The position numbers were made by a program, and so were the translations under genes. A DNA stretch of 64,000 nt from Ralstonia mannitolilytica (GTDB lineage: Bacteria > Pseudomonadota > Gammaproteobacteria > Burkholderiales > Burkholderiaceae): positions 1-64,000 of the forward strand of contig NZ_CAJPVG010000002.1 of the NCBI RefSeq assembly GCF_905397375.1, in the 5' to 3' direction. The notes beneath the pieces are model-generated. The model was not told where the DNA came from and ran no database searches. It saw nothing but the letters and a program-made list of their open reading frames with translations. Shown here one piece after another: positions 36,853-44,739 of the stretch. The first letter of the stretch is position 1. The number at the start of each line of letters is the position of its first letter.

Positions 36853-36869
36853 CTATCCCCAGGGGATAG
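36853..36869. promoter_or_regulatory. 17-bp palindrome, copy 1 of 3
   Basis: CTATCCCCAGGGGATAG, a perfect palindrome around a central A, lies 7 nt after the replication gene's stop and about 105 nt before the OST-HTH gene. Two more identical copies precede the PFL_4669 gene and topB. The 20 bases after it resemble those after copy 2. Confidence 0.65.
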
Positions 36870-36973
36870 CTGGAACAGACACCTTTCCGCCGCGCTCAAT
36901 TGTCGTCCGCCGAACGACAGGCGAAACTGTCGCCTGTGAATCAGACGAGGACAGCCACGCACGAGCCCGGCCG

Positions 36974-37837
36974 ATGATGGACATGACGACTTCCCCCGTC
37001 ACAAACGTACTGCAACCACTGCAGCGAGACGTTCAGCGCTTGCTGGGCAGATGCCTGTTGCGCCTTCAACAATACGAGCGCCTCATGAAAGCCATCGTGG
37101 CGCACCACGAGATTTCAGGCCCGGCGCATTCGCTGGAGGCCATTCGCACAGCGCGGATCGAAGATGCCGCGACCAAGACCCTGGGCACGTTGGTCGGACA
37201 ACTGTTTGGTTCGTATGTGGTCACCGATGGAAATGGTGGCAAGGAACGCGACAACGATCTTCCCGGCGACGTGATTTCCTTTCGCACGCGCGTGCAACTG
37301 AGCCTGTCTGCGCAGGACTACGCCAAAACCCAGGCCGACCTCAAAGACCTGGTATCGCTGCGCAACACCCTGGTGCACCACTTCATCGACCAGCACGATC
37401 TATGGACCGTGGACGGGTGTCGCGCTGCACAGGACGAACTCGGTTCCGCCTACACGCGCATCGATCAACACTTTGAGCAGCTGCGCGGCTGGGCCGAGCA
37501 CATGGATCAGGCGCGGCGCCTGGCAGCGGAGTTCGTCCAGTCGGATGTGTTCCACGACCTGGTGGTCAATGGCATCGCGCCGGACGGCACGGTGGACTGG
37601 CCGGCCGCCGGCATCGTTCGCGCGCTGCGCGAGGCCGCCGCGCAGTTGGCCGTCGAGGGCTGGACACCCATTGCCGCCGCTGGCCGCTGGATCGCGGACC
37701 AGCATCCCGAGCAGCTTCCAGCCAAGTACGGCTGCAGCAGTTGGCGGCAGGTGGTGCACGAGTGCCGCCTGTTCGAGCTTCGCTACCGTGAGGTGGAGGG
37801 GCAACGGGCCGCCTGGTACAGACCTCGCGAGGCATAG
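36974..37837 (+). CDS. OST-HTH/LOTUS-domain ICE protein
   Basis: A 287-residue protein whose C-terminal 60 residues (GWTPIAAAGRWIADQHPEQLPAKYGCSSWRQVV and so on) form an OST-HTH/LOTUS domain, an RNA-binding winged helix. The N-terminal part is mostly helical (LQRDVQRLLGRCLLRLQQYERLMKAIVAHHE). LOTUS proteins bind G-rich or structured RNA in other organisms. Structured repeats and leaders occur downstream in this element, which makes an RNA-related role attractive but unproven. Start at 36974, 36977 or 36983; I give the outermost ATG. Confidence 0.72.
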   Translation: MMDMTTSPVTNVLQPLQRDVQRLLGRCLLRLQQYERLMKAIVAHHEISGPAHSLEAIRTARIEDAATKTLGTLVGQLFGSYVVTDGNGGKERDNDLPGDVISFRTRVQLSLSAQDYAKTQADLKDLVSLRNTLVHHFIDQHDLWTVDGCRAAQDELGSAYTRIDQHFEQLRGWAEHMDQARRLAAEFVQSDVFHDLVVNGIAPDGTVDWPAAGIVRALREAAAQLAVEGWTPIAAAGRWIADQHPEQLPAKYGCSSWRQVVHECRLFELRYREVEGQRAAWYRPREA

Positions 37838-37887
37838 CCCCGCAACGCGGTCTCACCTCCGCGCGAGCCGCGAACAACTCCGCCGAG

Positions 37888-37904
37888 CTATCCCCAGGGG
37901 ATAG
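37888..37904. promoter_or_regulatory. 17-bp palindrome, copy 2 of 3
   Basis: CTATCCCCAGGGGATAG again, in the 188-nt gap before the PFL_4669 gene and 122 nt from its start codon. Identical to the copies at 36853 and 39807. Confidence 0.65.
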
Positions 37905-38025
37905 CCGGCACACACAGCCTTCCGTGCGGAACAAACCGGGCGCGCATGGGCTGCGGTTTGTTGACTGACAGCCTTCCGGCCGATGCCGATGCTGGCGACT
38001 CGCCCCTTCACCGCGAGTCGCTCCA

Positions 38026-38814
38026 ATGGCCAACGAACGCACAGAACCCCTGCAACTGAATCTCGGATCGCTGCGCAGCGCGATGTCGCTGACGCTGCAC
38101 ACGCACCACGCTTCGCGCATCTGGCACGGCCGCGCGCCGACCGAGGGGCGCCCCGGCATCATCGGTCTCAACGGCTTCATCGGCGCCATGAACAAGATGA
38201 AGCGCGGCGCCGAGCAGGACGACCCGTACTCGGATTGGTGGATGTTGCGGATCGAGGACAAGCTCGCCGACACCAAGACCCGCCTGCAGACCCTGCGCGA
38301 ACAGGTCGACCAGGCCCTGGCCGACGTGCCACCGGCGCTGTCGCTGGGCGAGAACATGAATGTGCAGCCGGTGAAGCTGCCGCTGTTCGTGAATGCACAG
38401 CTCGGCTTCATGGCGGTGTACCTGCTGGCCGACTACGACGACCTGGCGCGCAAACTCATCCTGGCGCACCACACGGCGCTGATCGACCGCAGCACCTTGG
38501 AGCGCTGGCTCAATGATGGCGCGCACGCGCTGCGCAGCCTGTTCTCGCTCGCCCAGCAGTACCGCTACTCGGGCACGACGCGCGACGACTTCGCGGCGAA
38601 GAACGCCGCGGCGCGAGCGGCGCTGGAGAAGTTCGGCGAGCTGCCGCAAGACGTGCTGGAAGGCACGCGCCGCTCGCGCTTCGCGCCACCGATCGCGCGG
38701 CGGACGACCAAGCCCGGCACGCCGCCTGCTGCGCCCGCCATTGAGCCCGATGCGCCGGCTCACACGGATGGCGCAGCCAATCCAGCGACGGGTAATGAGG
38801 GTGCTGACGCATGA
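38026..38814 (+). CDS. PFL_4669-family integrating conjugative element protein
   Basis: A 262-residue protein of the PFL_4669 family (a core marker of PFGI-1/ICEclc-type elements): NLGSLRSAMSLTLHTHHASRIWHGR, GIIGLNGFIGAMNKMKRGAEQDDPYSDWWM, VKLPLFVNAQLGFMAVYLLADYDDLARKLILAHHTALIDR. It has no known enzymatic motif. It is the first of three genes coupled by stop/start overlap with DUF3158 and ssb, so it likely works in replication or single-strand processing of the element. Confidence 0.85.
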   Translation: MANERTEPLQLNLGSLRSAMSLTLHTHHASRIWHGRAPTEGRPGIIGLNGFIGAMNKMKRGAEQDDPYSDWWMLRIEDKLADTKTRLQTLREQVDQALADVPPALSLGENMNVQPVKLPLFVNAQLGFMAVYLLADYDDLARKLILAHHTALIDRSTLERWLNDGAHALRSLFSLAQQYRYSGTTRDDFAAKNAAARAALEKFGELPQDVLEGTRRSRFAPPIARRTTKPGTPPAAPAIEPDAPAHTDGAANPATGNEGADA

Positions 38815-39359
38815 CGGCATCGCCCCCCATCAGTCACTCCACGCGCTTCGTGACGCTGGAACAGGCGGACTTCCAGCGGCTGGAACACGCAGGCTACCTA
38901 AAAGGCCTTTTACAGCCTTTTAAGGGTAAGGGGAGTCTGGAGACCTGGGCCAGCCAGTGCGCAGCGCTGCGCGACGACGTGATTGGCCTGGCGCAGCGGC
39001 GTGTGCTGCCCCAGGCACGCGCCTACCCCTTCAGCCTGCTCGACGTGCAACTGGCCCAGCAGGCCACTGGCGCAGGGACGACCTTCCTGCGCTGGCGCAA
39101 CCTCGACCGTTCCTCCATGGGCGTGGCGTTGTGGGAGGCCCTGCTGGCCAACCCCGCGACGCCGGCCTCGCTGATCGACGAGCTGTACGCGATCGAACTG
39201 CAGCGCATCGTGCTGAACATGCAGATCAGCCTGACCCACAGCATCGCTCGCCAAGCCCTGGAATGCGCCAGCAAGGCCGCCCAGGCCGAAGCGGCTTACC
39301 TGCGGCGTGTCCACGGGCATACCGCGGCCGTTCCACCCACCACCAAGGAGTCACCATGA
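38811..39359 (+). CDS. DUF3158-family ICE protein
   Basis: A 182-residue helical protein of the DUF3158 family: FVTLEQADFQRLEHAGYLKGLLQPFKGKGSLETWASQ, then LPQARAYPFSLLDVQLAQQATGAGTTFLRWRN. Function unknown. The start overlaps the PFL_4669 stop and its stop overlaps the ssb start (both ATGA), giving a coupled three-gene set. Confidence 0.8.
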   Translation: MTASPPISHSTRFVTLEQADFQRLEHAGYLKGLLQPFKGKGSLETWASQCAALRDDVIGLAQRRVLPQARAYPFSLLDVQLAQQATGAGTTFLRWRNLDRSSMGVALWEALLANPATPASLIDELYAIELQRIVLNMQISLTHSIARQALECASKAAQAEAAYLRRVHGHTAAVPPTTKESP

Positions 39360-39739
39360 GCACGCACTTCGTCGGCGAGGGCAACATCGGTTCTGCGCCG
39401 GACTACCGCGAGTTTCCGAACGGCAACGACGAGCCGCGCCGGCTGCTTCGCCTGAACGTCTACTTCGACAACCCGATCCCGAAGAAGGACGGCGAGTACG
39501 AAGATCGCGGCGGCTTCTGGGCGCCCGTGGAGCTGTGGCACCGCGACGCCGAGCACTGGAAGACGCTGTACCAGAAAGGTATGCGGGTGCTGGTCGAGGG
39601 CCGCACCGTGCGCGACGAATGGGAGGACGCCGACGAGAACGAGCGCGTGACGTTCAAGGTCGAGGCGCGGCGCGTGGGCATCCTGCCGTACCGCATCGAG
39701 TCGGTGGCGCTCAGCACCAAGCCGGCCGGCGGACAGTAA
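39356..39739 (+). CDS. ssb: Single-stranded DNA-binding protein of the ICE
   Basis: A 127-residue OB-fold SSB: GEGNIGSAPDYREF at the N-terminus and VELWHRDAEHWKTLYQKGMRVLVEGRTVRDEWED in the core. It lacks the acidic C-terminal tip (DDIPF) of housekeeping SSB. It probably coats the transferred strand or the replicating ICE. AAGGAG precedes the ATG. Confidence 0.87.
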   Translation: MSTHFVGEGNIGSAPDYREFPNGNDEPRRLLRLNVYFDNPIPKKDGEYEDRGGFWAPVELWHRDAEHWKTLYQKGMRVLVEGRTVRDEWEDADENERVTFKVEARRVGILPYRIESVALSTKPAGGQ

Positions 39740-39806
39740 TTCGCCCATCGCCGTTCCCCCGAGGGCGGCTGTAGCAACCGTCATACGCCCGCGATGCACC
39801 AGCGAG

Positions 39807-39823
39807 CTATCCCCAGGGGATAG
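39807..39823. promoter_or_regulatory. 17-bp palindrome, copy 3 of 3
   Basis: CTATCCCCAGGGGATAG in the 294-nt gap between ssb and topB. Here the palindrome extends two further bases on each side (39805-39825). It lies about 210 nt before topB. Nothing else in the gap is recognisable. Confidence 0.65.
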
Positions 39824-40033
39824 CTCCAAGGTCGTCCACGGAGTTCCAGCCGCCCTCCCGAAACGACGCTCTTGCTGTGCCAGCTCCTGCGGTCTATGCA
39901 CACCGCTGCGGCAACGGGCCGCCTGCCGATCACAAAGCGGTGTCTGCATCAATCGGCTTCCTTGCTGCCGGCATCTCCTGGCCCCGCCAAGCTGACGCCC
40001 ATCCGATGAACCGCACATTTCCAAGGAGGCTTC

Positions 40034-42049
40034 ATGCGCGTGTTCCTGTGCGAGAAGCCGTCCCAGGGCAAGGACATCGCCCGTGTGCTGGGTGCCGTTC
40101 AACGCGGCAACGGCTGCTACAGCGGCGCGGGTGTCGTCGTGACCTGGTGCATCGGTCATCTGGTGGAGGCGGTTCCGCCCGAAGGCTACGGCGAGCAATA
40201 CAAGCGCTGGGCCATCGAGCAACTGCCCATTCTTCCCGAGCGTTGGCGTGTCGAGCCCAAGGCGGCGACCGCAGCGCAATTCAAGGTCGTGCAGCAGCTC
40301 GTCGCCAAGGCGGGCGAGCTGGTGATAGCGACCGACGCCGACCGCGAGGGCGAGATGATCGCCCGCGAGATCATCGACCTGTGCGGCTACCGCGGGCCGA
40401 TTCAGCGCCTGTGGCTGTCGGCGCTCAACGATGCGTCGATCCGCAAAGCGCTGCGTGCGCTCAAGCCGTCCGCCGAGACGCTGCCGCTGTATTTCTCCGC
40501 ACTCGCCCGATCGCGCGCCGACTGGCTGATCGGGATGAACTTGAGCCGCTTGTTCACACTGCTGGGGCGTCAGGCCGGCTATACGGGCGTGCTGTCGGTG
40601 GGGCGCGTGCAGACGCCGACGCTGAAGTTGGTCGTGGATCGTGATCGCGAGATCGCGCGATTCGTCTCCATGCCGTATTGGGCCGTGGATGTGCTGCTAT
40701 CCCATGCCGGCCAATCCTTCACCGCGAGCTGGATACCGCCCGAAGGCAGCACGGATGCAGCGGGTCGCTGCCTTCAGCAGCCGGTGGCGCAGCAGGCTGC
40801 GGATCGCATTCGCGCGGCACGCGATGCGCAGGTCGTGTCGGTGGACACCGAGCGCGTGCGCGAGGCACCGCCGCTGCCGTTCGACCTGGGCACGCTGCAG
40901 GAGGTGTGCTCCAAGCAGTTGGGCCTCGACGTGCAGGAGACGCTGGACATTGCCCAGGCGCTGTACGAGACGCACAAGGCGACAACGTACCCGCGCTCCG
41001 ATTCGGGCTACCTGCCCGAGAGCATGCTGGCCGAGGTGCCGACCGTACTCGACAGCCTGGTCAAGACCGACCCCAGCCTGTGGCCGCTGATCGAGCGCCT
41101 GGATCGCCAACAGCGTTCGCGTGCGTGGAACGACGGCAAGGTGTCGGCTCACCACGGCATCATCCCGACGCTGGAGCCCGCCAACCTGTCGGCCATGAAC
41201 GAGAAGGAGCTGGCCGTCTACCGGCTGATCCGCGCCCATTACTTCGCGCAGTTCCTCCCGCACCATGAGTTCGACCGGACGGTGGCGCAGTTCTCGTGCG
41301 GCAGTCAGTCGCTGGCGGGCGTGGGCAAGCAGATCGCCGTCATCGGCTGGCGTGAGGTGCTGGCGACGCCAGGGCCGGACGATGCCGATGGCGAGGATGC
41401 GCAGCGCAGCCAGGTGCTGCCCGCCCTGCATGCGGGCCTGTCCTGCCCGGTCGGAAAGGTGGATCTCAAGGCGCTGAAGACGCTGCCGCCCAAACCCTAC
41501 ACGCAGGGCGAGCTGATCAAGGCCATGAAGACCGTCGCCAAGTTCGTGACCGACCCGCGCCTGAAACAGAAGCTGCGAGATACCACCGGCATCGGCACCG
41601 AGGCGACACGCGCCAACATCATCAACGGTCTGATCGGTCGCGGCTACCTGGTCAAGAAAGGCCGTGCCGTCCGCGCTTCCGACGCGGCATTCACGCTTAT
41701 CGACGCGGTGCCCTCGGCCATCGCCGACCCCGGCACCACGGCAGTGTGGGAGCAGGCGCTCGACATGATCGAGGCCGGCCAGATGGCGCTGGACACCTTC
41801 ATCGAGAAGCAGTCCGTGTGGCTCGGCCAGCTCGTGCAGCAGTATCGCGGCGCAACGCTCTCGCTCAAGCTGCCGCCGGCGCCGGCCTGCCCGCAGTGCG
41901 GCGCACCGATGCAGCAGCGCACGGGCAAGAGCGGCGCGTTCTGGTCCTGCTCGCGCTACCCGGACTGCAAGGGCACGTTGCCGATCGAGTCCCCGACGGG
42001 CCGGCGCAGCGCACCGCGCAAGCGGCGCGCTGCCTCCAAGGCGTCCTGA
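40034..42049 (+). CDS. topB: DNA topoisomerase III (ICE-encoded TopB)
   Basis: A 671-residue type IA topoisomerase. The Toprim domain is at the start (MRVFLCEKPSQGKDIARVL, then TDADREGEMIAREI), followed by SVGRVQTPTLKLVVDRD, the active-site Tyr in TTYPRSDSGYL, and GIGTEATRANIINGLIGRGYL. A C-terminal four-Cys zinc finger (CPQCGAPM to CSRYPDC) and a basic tail end the protein. It decatenates DNA during element replication or transfer. AAGGAGG precedes the ATG closely. It is an ICE core gene next to ssb. Confidence 0.94.
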   Translation: MRVFLCEKPSQGKDIARVLGAVQRGNGCYSGAGVVVTWCIGHLVEAVPPEGYGEQYKRWAIEQLPILPERWRVEPKAATAAQFKVVQQLVAKAGELVIATDADREGEMIAREIIDLCGYRGPIQRLWLSALNDASIRKALRALKPSAETLPLYFSALARSRADWLIGMNLSRLFTLLGRQAGYTGVLSVGRVQTPTLKLVVDRDREIARFVSMPYWAVDVLLSHAGQSFTASWIPPEGSTDAAGRCLQQPVAQQAADRIRAARDAQVVSVDTERVREAPPLPFDLGTLQEVCSKQLGLDVQETLDIAQALYETHKATTYPRSDSGYLPESMLAEVPTVLDSLVKTDPSLWPLIERLDRQQRSRAWNDGKVSAHHGIIPTLEPANLSAMNEKELAVYRLIRAHYFAQFLPHHEFDRTVAQFSCGSQSLAGVGKQIAVIGWREVLATPGPDDADGEDAQRSQVLPALHAGLSCPVGKVDLKALKTLPPKPYTQGELIKAMKTVAKFVTDPRLKQKLRDTTGIGTEATRANIINGLIGRGYLVKKGRAVRASDAAFTLIDAVPSAIADPGTTAVWEQALDMIEAGQMALDTFIEKQSVWLGQLVQQYRGATLSLKLPPAPACPQCGAPMQQRTGKSGAFWSCSRYPDCKGTLPIESPTGRRSAPRKRRAASKAS

Positions 42050-42626
42050 TCCTCGCTTCCCCCTGCCGCGCCGGCCACTTCACTGGCGGCGAGGCAAACG
42101 TCCCGCACCGCGCGGGACTCCAAAGCGCGCGTCTCCTTCTGCAACGGTGTGCGCGCCCCGTCTGCCCGCCATCGGGCGACAGGGCGAGAAGGTCATTGCT
42201 CCACGAATCGCGCCCGCCGCCATTCCCTTGATCGGTGTGCCTTGCCTCGGTCATGAGGGGCTTCCTGACGCCTTGCCGCCGCGCGAGCCGTGAGGAGGCC
42301 CCTTGGGCCGAGGGTATTCCGTGCCGGTGCCCGCCGGCGGAACAACGGGCTCCCTTTGTGTGTGGATGCACGCCAGAGGTTTCCGGCCCCAGCCACGAAA
42401 CGGGCCGGGTGCGATTGCTGACGCAGCGAACGGCTTTGACGACGGCCCGCGCTGACGCAGCCCACAGGTGGTTCTCCTTCCTCTCCAGCCGAAGGCCCGC
42501 GTGGCCTTCGGCGCCCTGGTCCTTGCCTTGTCCCGTGACGCGGGCCTGCCCTAAAGCGGGCCGTCCGCGATTCGGTTTTCCCTGCGACGACAGCCATGCT
42601 TCGCGCCCATCCTCACGCCATGCGTT
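42050..42626. other. Gene-free region with hairpins after topB
   Basis: About 580 nt with no convincing gene on either strand; a long minus-strand frame here is compositional. It holds perfect hairpins, for example GTCCCGC-N5-GCGGGAC (42100-42118) and CCGAAGGCC-N5-GGCCTTCGG (42489-42511). It leads directly into copy 1 of the structured three-hairpin element. It could be an untranslated transcript or a structured DNA region. Confidence 0.45.
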
Positions 42627-42694
42627 GCTGACAGTCGTCAGCGGCATGCCCTGGCAGTCTCGGTCTTCAAGACTGCAACGCGGTTCGCCGCGTT
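42627..42694 (+). ncRNA. Three-hairpin structured element, copy 1 (STAXI-like)
   Basis: Hairpin 1 GCTGAC-N4-GTCAGC; an 11-nt linker with CATGCCC; hairpin 2 GCAGTC with an 11-nt loop ending CTTCAA and GACTGC; hairpin 3 AACGCGG-TTCG-CCGCGTT. Two further copies (44569-44635, 46088-46156) keep every linker and loop length between hairpins 1 and 2 while stem bases change together. Repeated structured motifs with UNCG loops near ssb and topoisomerase genes are known as the STAXI motif; membership is a suggestion. Position: 134 nt before a small ICE gene. Confidence 0.6.
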
Positions 42695-42772
42695 GACCGA
42701 TCCAGTCCGCTTCGCATCGCCCACCGCGGACGCTCGCCGGCCTGGCGACGATGCACTTTTCTCAACCACCCG

Positions 42773-42808
42773 AGGGGAACCCATCCCCTGCGGGATGCGT
42801 GCTCCCCG
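42773..42808 (+). promoter_or_regulatory. Leader hairpin before the 78-residue ICE gene
   Basis: GGGGA/TCCCC outer pairs and CATCCC-N4-GGGATG inner pairs fold around 42775-42807. The ribosome site AAGGAG and the ATG at 42828 follow. Similar GC-rich hairpins precede most genes between here and 52.7 kb. Confidence 0.45.
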
Positions 42809-42827
42809 ACCCACCAAGGAGCACGGC

Positions 42828-43064
42828 ATGTCTGAACCTTCCGCATCTTCCTCTGCAACCGCAGTGCGCAGCGGTGCGCTGGCGCTGGCCTGGACCGGCA
42901 AGCGTTTGCCGCTACAGGTGCTGCGCAGCGCGGCCGGCCACTACATCGGCACGCAAGACGACGAAGGCCCGGTATCGCGGGAGTCCGTCGAGTATTTCCC
43001 GAACCACCTCGCAGCACAGCGCGCCCTGGATACCCATGCCTGGACACAGCGCGCTCACCCCTGA
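42828..43064 (+). CDS. Small ICE hypothetical protein
   Basis: A 78-residue protein with no recognised domain: SGALALAWTGKRLPLQVLRSAAGHYIGTQDDEGPVSRESVEYFPNHLAAQRALD. The pattern suggests a small beta-rich fold. AAGGAG lies 6 nt upstream of the ATG, and codon use is like its neighbours. It is a common accessory of the ICE backbone after topB; function unknown. Confidence 0.7.
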   Translation: MSEPSASSSATAVRSGALALAWTGKRLPLQVLRSAAGHYIGTQDDEGPVSRESVEYFPNHLAAQRALDTHAWTQRAHP

Positions 43065-43089
43065 TTCCCACCCTTCAAGGAGTTCTCTC

Positions 43090-43482
43090 ATGAATCTGTC
43101 TTTACCCGAAGACGTGCTCGATCAGATGGCGCTGGAACAGGCGCACTTCGACGCTGCACCGCAGGCCTTCTTCGAGGCCTGGAAGCGCGGCGCGCAGATC
43201 GCCGGCCACGAGTGGTTCGGCGACGGCACACGCGAAGGTCTGCAGCGTGCCACCACCAAGTGGGACCTGCGGCCCAACATGCTGATGCTCAACGACGCCC
43301 TGGGTGTGCTGAGCAGCGGTCAACGCATGTTCCTGTCCGCGATGGTGAGCTTCTACAACTCCCGCGAGGGCGGCGCGATGCTCAAGCGTTGCGGCTTCGA
43401 GGGGCTGTCCGACTTCGGCGGCCTCGATCTGGAACGGCGCCAGGTCATCGCCGACCTCACGCTGCACTACAACGGCTGGTGA
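43090..43482 (+). CDS. ICE hypothetical protein (130 aa)
   Basis: A helical protein beginning MNLSLPEDVLDQMALEQAHFDAAPQAFFEAWKRGAQIAGHEWFGDGTREGL. Later segments include GVLSSGQRMFLSAMVSFYNSREGGAMLKRCGFEGLSDFGGLDLERRQVIADL. No catalytic motif is visible. It follows the 78-residue gene by 25 nt, with AAGGAG upstream of the ATG. Found in ICEs of this type as far as I recall; no function known. Confidence 0.7.
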   Translation: MNLSLPEDVLDQMALEQAHFDAAPQAFFEAWKRGAQIAGHEWFGDGTREGLQRATTKWDLRPNMLMLNDALGVLSSGQRMFLSAMVSFYNSREGGAMLKRCGFEGLSDFGGLDLERRQVIADLTLHYNGW

Positions 43483-43522
43483 GCCGCGCCTGGCAACCCA
43501 CCGTTCTTTCATCCCACCCCAC

Positions 43523-43558
43523 GAGGGACATGCGTCCCCGTTCGGGGCCATGTCCCTC
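43523..43558 (+). promoter_or_regulatory. Long leader hairpin
   Basis: GAGGGACATG and CATGTCCCTC form a perfect 10-bp stem enclosing an inner CCCCG-TT-CGGGG pairing (43523-43558). A pyrimidine-rich run and an AGGAG ribosome site follow, then a tiny frame at 43580-43606. It may terminate the upstream transcript or control what follows. Confidence 0.5.
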
Positions 43559-43579
43559 CTTCCTTTCGCAGGAGCGGCC

Positions 43580-43606
43580 ATGTCCCGAATCACCATCTTC
43601 CACTGA
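43580..43606 (+). CDS. Possible 8-residue leader peptide (MSRITIFH)
   Basis: AGGAG (43570-43574) stands 5 nt before an ATG that opens an eight-codon frame ending in TGA. It lies between the 10-bp leader hairpin and the next long gene at 43733. It could be a leader peptide or simply the relic of a lost gene start; nothing else supports it. Confidence 0.25.
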   Translation: MSRITIFH

Positions 43607-43732
43607 CCTGCACCGCCCGGCGCCAGGGCGGCCCGACGCCGCGGCCGGCTGACCGGTTGCCACTTCATCCACTCGCTGGGGTTCAATCCCCGGCAGGGGA
43701 TTGCCTCGGCCATCCTCTGCTGGAGGAATCCC

Positions 43733-44449
43733 ATGTCTCATTCCAAAAACCCCTTCGTCCGCGGCTACGATGGCCTGTCCGTGCAGCGGCTGCTGGCGAT
43801 TTCCTACGACGACGACTGCCCGCTGAGCTATCTGCCGCTGCACGTCTCGCAGTCGCATCTGCCGGACAACCAGGTCGAGCGCCATGCCTGCGTCTTCTGC
43901 GACGACTTCGCGCTGATCACCGAGGGCCAGAACGTGCCGCCCGAGCTGGACGCGCAGTGCCCCAGCCACGGTATCGCCCGAAACCTCGTCTACGCAGTCA
44001 TGGCCGAAGAAGCCGGCCAGCCGCTGCACGTCGGCGATACCTACTCCGAGGAAGCCGCGCGCGAGGTGGTACGCCGCCTGCGCTTCGAGACCGGGTTCTA
44101 CAGCCGTGCCTGGGAAATCAGTTCGGCGCACATCACCGAGGAGGCCGGTCGCTTCCTCGCCGAACTGGCGGACATCGCCACGCCGAGCGGTTTTCTGTTC
44201 GTGGCCTTCCGCATTCCCTACAGCCCGGCGGTCGGCGTGAAGCTGATCGCCACGCCCTGGACGGATGCGAACCTGCAGCATGTCGAGGGCATCACCGCCG
44301 AAGAGCTGCGGCAGGAGCATCGGGCCAAGGGCGTGCCGGAGTCCCTCGTGGAAGTGTTGCACCTGGCTGCGCTCGCCGACGTTCGCATGTTGGTGTTCGA
44401 TGCCGACGCGCCAGTGCTGGACGGGCTGACGCTCTACGACGACGAGTAA
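43733..44449 (+). CDS. ICE hypothetical protein (238 aa)
   Basis: A soluble acidic protein starting MSHSKNPFVRGYDGLSVQRLLAISYDDDCPLSYLPLHVSQSHLPDN. It includes a pair of cysteines in ACVFCDDFALI and one in DAQCPSHGIA. I recognise no enzyme motif. GGAGG lies upstream of the ATG. A rho-independent terminator follows 15 nt after the stop. It is conserved in position among ICEs of this family to my knowledge, without known role. Confidence 0.7.
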   Translation: MSHSKNPFVRGYDGLSVQRLLAISYDDDCPLSYLPLHVSQSHLPDNQVERHACVFCDDFALITEGQNVPPELDAQCPSHGIARNLVYAVMAEEAGQPLHVGDTYSEEAAREVVRRLRFETGFYSRAWEISSAHITEEAGRFLAELADIATPSGFLFVAFRIPYSPAVGVKLIATPWTDANLQHVEGITAEELRQEHRAKGVPESLVEVLHLAALADVRMLVFDADAPVLDGLTLYDDE

Positions 44450-44463
44450 CCCGCAACCCATTC

Positions 44464-44491
44464 GAGCCCCCACGTCGGGGCTCTTCTTTTT
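44464..44491 (+). terminator. Rho-independent terminator after the 238-residue ICE gene
   Basis: GAGCCCC-N6-GGGGCTC (44464-44483) followed by TTCTTTTT. Stem and T-tract are both good. Confidence 0.75.
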
Positions 44492-44568
44492 CGCGGAACG
44501 CGGTGCCGGCGCATTGCCGATTCCCAACGGATGGTCGCCGCCATGTGCCGCACGCTGGCCGCATGTTC

Positions 44569-44635
44569 GCTGGCGTTGCCGGCAGCATGCCCAGGCAGTC
44601 GAGACCTTCAAGACTGCGGCGCGGTTCGCCGTGCT
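44569..44635 (+). ncRNA. Three-hairpin structured element, copy 2 (STAXI-like)
   Basis: Hairpin 1 GCTGGC-GTT-GCCGGC; 11-nt linker with CATGCCC; hairpin 2 GCAGTC with an 11-nt loop ending CTTCAA and GACTGC; hairpin 3 GGCGCGG-TTCG-CCGTGCT. Compared with copy 1, an A-T pair in hairpin 1 becomes G-C and a T-A becomes T-G, keeping the stem. It precedes the 265-residue ICE gene by 104 nt. Confidence 0.6.
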
Positions 44636-44739
44636 GGTTGCTTCGTTCTCCGGGCGCACCCGCGTCCATCCACCTCACCCTCAAGGGACAGACCTCCCTT
44701 GCGGGCGGGAGTCCCTTGGTTGCCACAAGGAGTCTCCCC

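Noticed and set aside
36849..36871. TTGACT before the first 17-bp palindrome taken as a -35 box
   Set aside because: No -10-like sequence at a proper distance, and the other two copies of the palindrome lack the TTGACT.
42050..42626. Origin of transfer (oriT) in the gene-free stretch after topB
   Set aside because: There are hairpins but no nic-like motif I can name and no relaxase gene in the window; the evidence is too weak.
41865..42647. 260-residue minus-strand frame covering the end of topB and the region after it
   Set aside because: No family resemblance, overlaps the zinc-finger end of topB, and lies over hairpins. I treat the region as non-coding.
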